A DNA stretch of 64,000 bases from assembly GCF_004328075.1 (NCBI RefSeq), contig NZ_SJFN01000023.1, forward strand, positions 1 through 64,000, given 5' to 3'. The stretch is from Siculibacillus lacustris (lineage in GTDB: Bacteria > Pseudomonadota > Alphaproteobacteria > Rhizobiales > Ancalomicrobiaceae). The notes beneath the pieces are model-generated. The model searched no databases, was not told where the DNA came from, and saw only the letters and a list, made by a program, of their open reading frames with translations. Positions 59,222 to 64,000 of this stretch are shown here, piece by piece (position 1 is the stretch's first letter; every line of letters begins with the position of its first letter). A program made the position numbers and the translations under genes.

Positions 59222-59392
59222 TCAGGCGGTCTTGTCGACCACCCGGCCGGTGCCGGCCGGGGCCGGAGCCGGGGCACGCGCGGCGGCGGCGCGGGCGTCG
59301 TCGGCATCGCCGTCGCGATCGGGACCAGGCGCCTCGCGGGCCTCGGGCGCCGCCTGCGGACGGACGGAAACGGGGGGAATGGCCATGCTCAT
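59222..59392 (-). CDS. Candidate small protein, 56 aa
   Basis: A short frame begins at ATG 59392 behind CCGGAGACCGCCCCG and encodes MSMAIPPVSVRPQ..., a Pro/Ala/Glu-rich, hydrophilic peptide ending GTGRVVDKTA. No domain is recognised. The frame stays open upstream to 59563, but the Shine-Dalgarno favours the short form. Small disordered proteins of this kind occur in relatives. It is antisense to nothing annotated and lies between ybaB and recR. Reality is uncertain. Confidence 0.4.
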   Translation of the reverse strand: MSMAIPPVSVRPQAAPEAREAPGPDRDGDADDARAAAARAPAPAPAGTGRVVDKTA

Positions 59393-59671
59393 CGGGGCGG
59401 TCTCCGGGGGTGTGTACCGATCGACGATGCGGCCGATCTCTTTCCAATTGGTTGTCGGGAGCAATCGAAAGACGATCGAGGCCCCGACATTCCAGAAAAT
59501 CGCACGATCGTGATGATTTTCGCCGCTTTCGAGCGTCGAAGCGGGCGATCTCAGTGTCGCCATCGGCTCGAATATCGTCGATCTGGGGACGCCCGTCGGC
59601 GATCTTCTCGGTTCCGCTGCGTCATATCGACGAATGCGAGAGGATCGACTCTGCGGCAGGGACGTCGGACC

Positions 59672-59833
59672 TCAGCGGCCGATCGCCGCCGCGTCGGCGC
59701 GCGGGGTGCGGGACGGCGCCGCGGCGAGCGCCCAGGCGGGCATTCCGCGGGCGGAATCGCGCCGTTCGCCGGCGTCGAAGCCGCTCGCATCGCGGGCCTT
59801 GACGACGTACATGGAACCGATGGACTTGAACAT
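59672..59833 (-). CDS. Candidate small protein with a strong ribosome-binding site, 53 aa
   Basis: The start codon at 59833 is preceded by GAGGAGGTCCC, one of the best Shine-Dalgarno sequences in the window. The product is 53 residues: MFKSIGSMYVVKARDASGFD, a basic middle and an Ala-rich end. No signal, TM helix or known domain is visible. The frame is too short for standard cutoffs and likely missed by annotation pipelines. It is the better supported of the two small frames here. Confidence 0.5.
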   Translation of the reverse strand: MFKSIGSMYVVKARDASGFDAGERRDSARGMPAWALAAAPSRTPRADAAAIGR

Positions 59834-60004
59834 GGGACCTCCTCGGAGTCGGGTTGGTCCGTATGACTACATAGGAAACCTTCCGAGGCGGTTGCGGCGG
59901 ACGTCGCAATTCGATGACGAATGGAACGATCCGACGGGCACCGCGACGGGGCCGGCGGGCACCGGAGATCGGCGGTTCGCCAACCGCCTTCAGGGACGAG
60001 AGCC

Positions 60005-60628
60005 ATGGCCAGACATGTCGCCGGACCGGAGATCGAGCGTCTGATCCAGTTCCTGGGCAAATTGCCCGGGCTCGGGCCGCGCTCGGCGCGGCGGGCGGCG
60101 CTGCATCTGATCAAAAAGAAGGAGACCCTGCTCGGGCCGCTGACGCGGGCGATGGCGGGGGCCTACGACACGGTCGGGGTGTGCACGGTGTGCGGCAACG
60201 TCGACACGATCGAGCCCTGCACCCTGTGCCGTGACACGAGCCGCGACGGGTCGGTGTTGGTGGTGGTCGAGGACGTCGGCGATCTGTGGGCGCTGGAGCG
60301 GGCGGCGGCGCTCGACGCGCGCTACCACGTGCTCGGCGGCGTGCTGTCGCCGCTCGACGGCATCGGCCCGTCGGATCTCGCCATCGCCTCGCTGCTCGAG
60401 CGCTGCCGGGCCGGCACGGTGCGCGAGGTGGTGCTGGCGGTCAACGCCACCGTCGAGGGCCAGACCACCGCCCATTACATCACCGATCAGCTCGCCCATC
60501 TCGCCGAGGCGGAAGGGGTGGCGATCACCGTGACGCGGCTCGCCCACGGCGTGCCGGTCGGGGGCGAGCTCGACTATCTCGACGACGGCACGCTCGCTCA
60601 GGCGATGCGGGCGCGGACCCGGATCTGA
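60005..60628 (+). CDS. recR: Recombination mediator RecR
   Basis: RecR works with RecF/RecO to load RecA on gapped DNA. The 207 residues include an N-terminal helix-hairpin-helix ([19 protein letters not shown]), a C4 zinc finger (C60, C63, C72, C75: CTVC...CTLC), a TOPRIM domain ([12 protein letters not shown]) and the C-terminal [19 protein letters not shown] segment. ATG 60005 follows GACGAGAGCC. It is convergent with the next gene, only 6 bp apart. Confidence 0.95.
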   Translation: MARHVAGPEIERLIQFLGKLPGLGPRSARRAALHLIKKKETLLGPLTRAMAGAYDTVGVCTVCGNVDTIEPCTLCRDTSRDGSVLVVVEDVGDLWALERAAALDARYHVLGGVLSPLDGIGPSDLAIASLLERCRAGTVREVVLAVNATVEGQTTAHYITDQLAHLAEAEGVAITVTRLAHGVPVGGELDYLDDGTLAQAMRARTRI

Positions 60629-60634
60629 GCGGTC

Positions 60635-61516
60635 TCAGGCCGGGGCGCGCCGCGCCGCCAACAGCCGCGGGCCGAAGACGTTGAGCATCAGGCCGGCGAA
60701 GACCAGGGCGCCGCCGGCGGCCTCGAGCGGGCTCACCGGCTCGCCGAGGAACAGCCAGGTGCTCGACATGCCGAACACCGGCACCAGGAGCGAGAAGGGT
60801 GCGACGGTCGCCGCCGGATGGCGACCGAGCAGCGCCGACCACAGGCCGAAGCCGACGATGGTCGCCAGATAGGACAGGAAGGCGAGCGAGCCGACCGCGG
60901 CCACGGTCGGATGGGTCAGCGCCGCGACGATCGCCGTCGGTCCCTCGAGGACCCAGGACAGCGCGAACAGCGGCAGCGGCGCGGCGAGGCTCGACCACAC
61001 CACGAAGGCCAGCATGTCGATGCGGCCGGCGCGCTTGGTGATCAGGTTGGCGACCCCCCAGGCGGCGGCGGCGCCGACCACCATCAGCAGCGGCAGCATC
61101 TCGGCCCCGGCGAGCCGGCCGGAGCCGATCACCACGATGCCGCCGCCGGCGACCAGGGCGCCGAGGATCTGCACCTTGAGCGGCCGTTCGCCGAGGAACA
61201 GGGCGGCGAGCGCCATGGTGAACACCGCCTGCATCTGCATCACCAGCGACGACAGCCCGGCCGGCATGCCGATGCGGATGGCGACGAACAGCAATCCGAA
61301 GCTGACCACGCCGATGGCCACGCCGTAGGCGGCGACCAGGATCGCCGGGGCCTTGGGCGGGCGCACGAAGAACACCGCCGGCACCGCCGCGAACAGGAAG
61401 CGCAGGCCGGTCAGCAGCAGCGGCGGGACGTCGGCGACGCCGAGCTTGATGGCGACGAAGTTGACGCCCCAGATCGCCACGATCAGCAGCGCGAGAGCGA
61501 GATCGCGGATCGGCAT
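60635..61516 (-). CDS. eamA: EamA-type O-acetylserine/cysteine exporter homologue
   Basis: This is a 293-residue, ten-TM DMT transporter. It resembles E. coli EamA (YdeD) along its whole length: LLIVAIWGVNFVAIKLGV at the start, RIGMPAGLSSLVMQMQAVFT in the middle and SLLVPVFGMSSTWLFLGE late. EamA exports cysteine and O-acetylserine, which would fit an organism with the sulfur operon nearby; the substrate here is inferred. The same strand continues with the aminotransferase gene 87 bp upstream. Confidence 0.85.
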   Translation of the reverse strand: MPIRDLALALLIVAIWGVNFVAIKLGVADVPPLLLTGLRFLFAAVPAVFFVRPPKAPAILVAAYGVAIGVVSFGLLFVAIRIGMPAGLSSLVMQMQAVFTMALAALFLGERPLKVQILGALVAGGGIVVIGSGRLAGAEMLPLLMVVGAAAAWGVANLITKRAGRIDMLAFVVWSSLAAPLPLFALSWVLEGPTAIVAALTHPTVAAVGSLAFLSYLATIVGFGLWSALLGRHPAATVAPFSLLVPVFGMSSTWLFLGEPVSPLEAAGGALVFAGLMLNVFGPRLLAARRAPA

Positions 61517-61603
61517 GGGCCGGCGGTCCTCGGGTTGACGGGCGGACGACGCGACCGATCGAGATCGGTCGCGTGCGGTCGCAGATGGTTCGGCGTCGCT
61601 CGC

Positions 61604-62842
61604 TCAGGCCGCCCTGCGCCCGATCAACCGGCCGAGCCGTCCGATACCCTCGGCGATCGCCGATTCGTTCGGCAAGGAAAAATTGAGGCGGATGGTGTTG
61701 GCCATGCGGTCTTCGGCGAAGAAGGCGCCGCCGGGGACGAAGGCGACCCGCTCTTCGGCGATGGCGTGGGCGAGAAGTTCGGCGCCGTCGATGCCTTCGG
61801 GCAGGGTCACCCAGGCGAACAGCCCGCCCTTCGGCTTGGTCCAGCCGACGCCGGCCGGCATCGACGCCGCCAGGGCAGCCATCAGCGCGTCGCGGCGGCC
61901 GCGGTAGAGGGCGCGGGCGCGCAGGACGTTGGCGTCGAAGGTGGTCTCGGCGACCCGCGCCATGGTCATCTGGGCGAGCGTCGAGGAATGGAGGTCGCCA
62001 GCCTGTTTGGTCAGCACCAGCTTCTCGATGATCGGCCGGGCGGCGACGATCCAGCCGACGCGCATCGCCGGGACCAGCGTCTTGGAGAAGGTGCCGCAAT
62101 AGACGGTGCGGGTCTTGTCGATGTCGCCGCCGTTGGCGGCGCAGTCGAGGGCGAGAATCGCCGGCAGCGGTTCGCCGTCGAATGCGATCTGGCGATAGGC
62201 GGCGTCCTCGATCACCGGGATCTCGAGCTCGGCGGCGAGCGCCAGCAGCGCTTTGCGGGACTCGACCGACAGGCTGAGGCCGGTGGGATTGGCGAAGTCG
62301 GGGACGACATAGGCGAATTTGACCCGGCCCCCCGGGGTCGCGGCGGCGGCCGCGTCGGCGTAGGCCGCGGGCGTGCGGTTGCCGCCGTCGACGTTCAGGG
62401 TGTCCCAGCGCGGTTCATAGGCGTTGAAGGCCTGGAGCGCGCCGAGATAGGTCGGCGCTTCGACCAACGCGGTGTCGCCGGGCGACAGCAGCAGCTTGCC
62501 GAGGAAGTCGAGGCCCTGCTGTGAGCCGCAGGTGATCAGGATGTTGTCGACGTCGCAGGGCACGCCGGTCGCCGCCATATGGCCGACGATCCAGCGGCGC
62601 AGACCGATGAAGCCCTCCGACACCGAATATTGCAGCGCCTGGGCGGCGGTCACGGGGTCGGCGAGGATGGCGTCCTGGGCGTCGCGGATCGCCTCCACCG
62701 GGAACAGCGAGGGATCGGGAATGCCGCCGGCGAAGGAGATGATGTCGGGCTGATCGAGCAGCTTGAGCAGCTCGCGGATCTCCGAGGCGCGCATGCGTTC
62801 GGTGCGGGTGGCGAAGACGGCGGACCAATCGAGGGCGGACAT
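61604..62842 (-). CDS. PLP-dependent aminotransferase (fold type I, MocR/LysN branch)
   Basis: This 412-residue aminotransferase opens WSAVFATRTERMRASEIREL and ISFAGGIPDPSLFP, features of the 2-aminoadipate/aromatic aminotransferase branch. The PLP lysine is K254 (TFSKTLVPAMRVGW), the Asp in PDFANPTG and RLNFSLP closes the cofactor pocket. It probably transaminates an aromatic, branched or alpha-aminoadipate-type amino acid. It shares a strand with the EamA exporter, possibly one operon. Confidence 0.9.
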   Translation of the reverse strand: MSALDWSAVFATRTERMRASEIRELLKLLDQPDIISFAGGIPDPSLFPVEAIRDAQDAILADPVTAAQALQYSVSEGFIGLRRWIVGHMAATGVPCDVDNILITCGSQQGLDFLGKLLLSPGDTALVEAPTYLGALQAFNAYEPRWDTLNVDGGNRTPAAYADAAAAATPGGRVKFAYVVPDFANPTGLSLSVESRKALLALAAELEIPVIEDAAYRQIAFDGEPLPAILALDCAANGGDIDKTRTVYCGTFSKTLVPAMRVGWIVAARPIIEKLVLTKQAGDLHSSTLAQMTMARVAETTFDANVLRARALYRGRRDALMAALAASMPAGVGWTKPKGGLFAWVTLPEGIDGAELLAHAIAEERVAFVPGGAFFAEDRMANTIRLNFSLPNESAIAEGIGRLGRLIGRRAA

Positions 62843-63017
62843 GGGAAACGTCCCGTGCGAGAGCGAGGGCGGGCACGCTAGGCCCGTTCCCGACAAAGGT
62901 CAACAATGCTGACATAAACCCGCGACGTTTTGCCCGCGAAGCCGTCCCCTGAATACCGCAAAACCGACCGCGGCCGGGGCTGCGATCGGTTCGGAAGGTG
63001 CGGATGGTGGCGTCGCC

Positions 63018-63860
63018 TCACTCGGCGGCGGAGGCCGGATGCGTTTCCTGATTCTCGCGGCGTTCCTGGGTCTTCAGCTCGTCGAGGCGCGGCATGGCGA
63101 CGATCGAATAACCGGAATCGACGAAATGGACTTCGCCGGTGACGCCGGTCGACAGGTCCGACAGGAGGTAGAGCGCGGTGCCGCCGATCTCTTCGAGGGT
63201 GACGGTGCGGCCGAGCGGCGAGTTGCGCTTCTGGAAGTTGAACATCAGGCGGGCGTCGGAGACGCCGGCGCCGGCCAGCGTCCGCACCGGGCCGGCGGAG
63301 ATGGCGTTGACCCGGACGTCGTCGAGGCCGAAGTCCATGGCGAGATAGCGCACCGAGGATTCCAGCGCCGCCTTGGCGATGCCCATGACATTGTAGTTGG
63401 GCATGACGCGGTTGGAGCCGCCGTAGGTCAGCGTCACCATCGAGCCGCCCTTGGTCATCAGAGCAGCGGCGCGCTTGGCGATCTCGGTGAAGGAGAAGCA
63501 GGAGATCACCATGGTGCGCACGAAGTTCTCGCGCGTGGTGTCGGCGTAGCGGCCCTTCAGCTCGTTCTTGTCGGAGAAGGCGACGGCGTGGACCAGGAAA
63601 TCGATCGACCCCCAGGCCTCCTTCAGGGTCGCGAACACCTGATCGACCGACTCCACGTCCTCGACGTCGCAGGGCAGCAGCAGGTTCGCCCCGATGCTGT
63701 CGGCGAGCGGCTTGACGCGTTTGCCGAAGGCGTCGCCCTGATAGGTGAAGGCGAGTTCGGCGCCGTGATCGGCGAGCGTCTTGGCGATGCCCCAGGCGAT
63801 CGAGTGGTCGTTGGCGACCCCCATCACGAGGCCTCGCTTGCCCGCCATGAACCCGGTCAT
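63018..63860 (-). CDS. fabI: Enoyl-[acyl-carrier-protein] reductase (NADH)
   Basis: FabI catalyses the last step of each fatty-acid elongation cycle and is the triclosan target. The 280-residue SDR-family protein has the variant NAD motif GVANDHSIAWGIAK and catalytic Y146, Y156 and K163 (YNVMGIAKAALE), the same numbers as in E. coli FabI. The C-terminal tail after FVDSGYSIVAMP is slightly longer and charged. ATG 63860 has AAGGAGCATTC upstream. fabA-fabB, frequent neighbours in relatives, would lie beyond the window edge, if present. Confidence 0.96.
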   Translation of the reverse strand: MTGFMAGKRGLVMGVANDHSIAWGIAKTLADHGAELAFTYQGDAFGKRVKPLADSIGANLLLPCDVEDVESVDQVFATLKEAWGSIDFLVHAVAFSDKNELKGRYADTTRENFVRTMVISCFSFTEIAKRAAALMTKGGSMVTLTYGGSNRVMPNYNVMGIAKAALESSVRYLAMDFGLDDVRVNAISAGPVRTLAGAGVSDARLMFNFQKRNSPLGRTVTLEEIGGTALYLLSDLSTGVTGEVHFVDSGYSIVAMPRLDELKTQERRENQETHPASAAE

Positions 63861-64000
63861 GAATGCTCCTTCGTTTCTCTTCCGGCGCGGCGGACGGGGT
63901 CCGCGGTCACGCGCCTCGCGCTGATCGATCGACGAGCGATCAGTGATGTGTCGGTCTCGTTGCAAAAAGATGACGGCTTTCTCGGGACAGGGGAACCCCG

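Larger units (their letters stand above)
59133..60004. other. Spacer between ybaB and recR
   Basis: These 872 bp separate genes that are usually contiguous. They hold the ybaB terminator, two candidate minus-strand small proteins (59222-59392 and 59672-59833) and, from 59834 to 60004, only a recR leader. No tRNA, repeat or phage trace was seen. Confidence 0.55.

Overview
The window is chromosomal DNA of an alphaproteobacterium, very G+C-rich, most likely of the order Hyphomicrobiales (Rhizobiales). The gene orders support this: a DUF4164-type gene with zapA, 6S RNA and ygfA; yebC-ruvC-ruvA...ruvB-ybgC-tolQRAB-pal-cpoB-tilS-ftsH...glmM; serC-serA; ffs-dnaX-ybaB...recR; and a DUF2849-cysI-cysH-DUF934 sulfur operon. 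CtrA-type boxes (TTAA-N7-TTAA) and an alphaproteobacterial heat-shock promoter point the same way. The window is almost entirely core chromosome. I see no phage, integrase, IS element, CRISPR array, rRNA or tRNA.

Layout. 1-3.2 kb: start of gap (minus), then a coiled-coil gene, zapA, 6S RNA, ygfA and a ymdB-like phosphodiesterase. 3.2-6.3 kb (minus): a soluble PAS chemoreceptor and the beta and gamma subunits of a Na+-pumping decarboxylase, without a neighbouring alpha subunit. 6.9-14 kb: yebC, a LysE exporter, ruvC, ruvA, then an accessory block (secreted protein, VOC protein, WYL regulator, acyltransferase) separating ruvA from ruvB. 14.0-14.8 kb: a small GIY-YIG nuclease gene among five palindromic repeats. 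14.8-27.9 kb: ybgC, the whole Tol-Pal system, tilS, ftsH, a purine-type permease and glmM. 28-32.4 kb: an outer-membrane barrel gene with a long CtrA-box-containing leader, then serC-serA. 32.4-35.4 kb (minus): two translationally coupled EamA exporters and a receiver-GGDEF protein that has lost its phospho-acceptor Asp. 35.8-41.7 kb: purA, a purA-linked membrane protein, panB, and a TPP riboswitch controlling thiX-thiY. 41.7-42.3 kb: a repeated noncoding block. 42.3-51.9 kb: a Uup-type ABC-F protein, an EamA transporter, a compact three-gene operon of unknown function (TelA-like, single-TM, coiled-coil with glycine-rich tail), an MFS transporter and a Pit phosphate transporter. 52.2-56.6 kb: assimilatory sulfur operon with its own ferredoxin and a NUDIX hydrolase. 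56.6-60.6 kb: SRP RNA, dnaX, ybaB, a spacer with two candidate small proteins, recR. 60.6-64 kb (minus): an EamA exporter, a PLP aminotransferase and fabI.

How the parts fit together. Tol-Pal and the barrel both concern the outer membrane and cell constriction, and both have candidate CtrA boxes upstream, so they may be cell-cycle timed. ftsH has its own heat-shock promoter. The sulfur operon carries APS reductase, sulfite reductase and a likely electron donor. The best candidate for an undescribed system is the minus-strand operon at about 45.15-48.77 kb. Start codons were moved from the longest possible ORF wherever ribosome-binding sites, overlaps or family length favoured an internal start.
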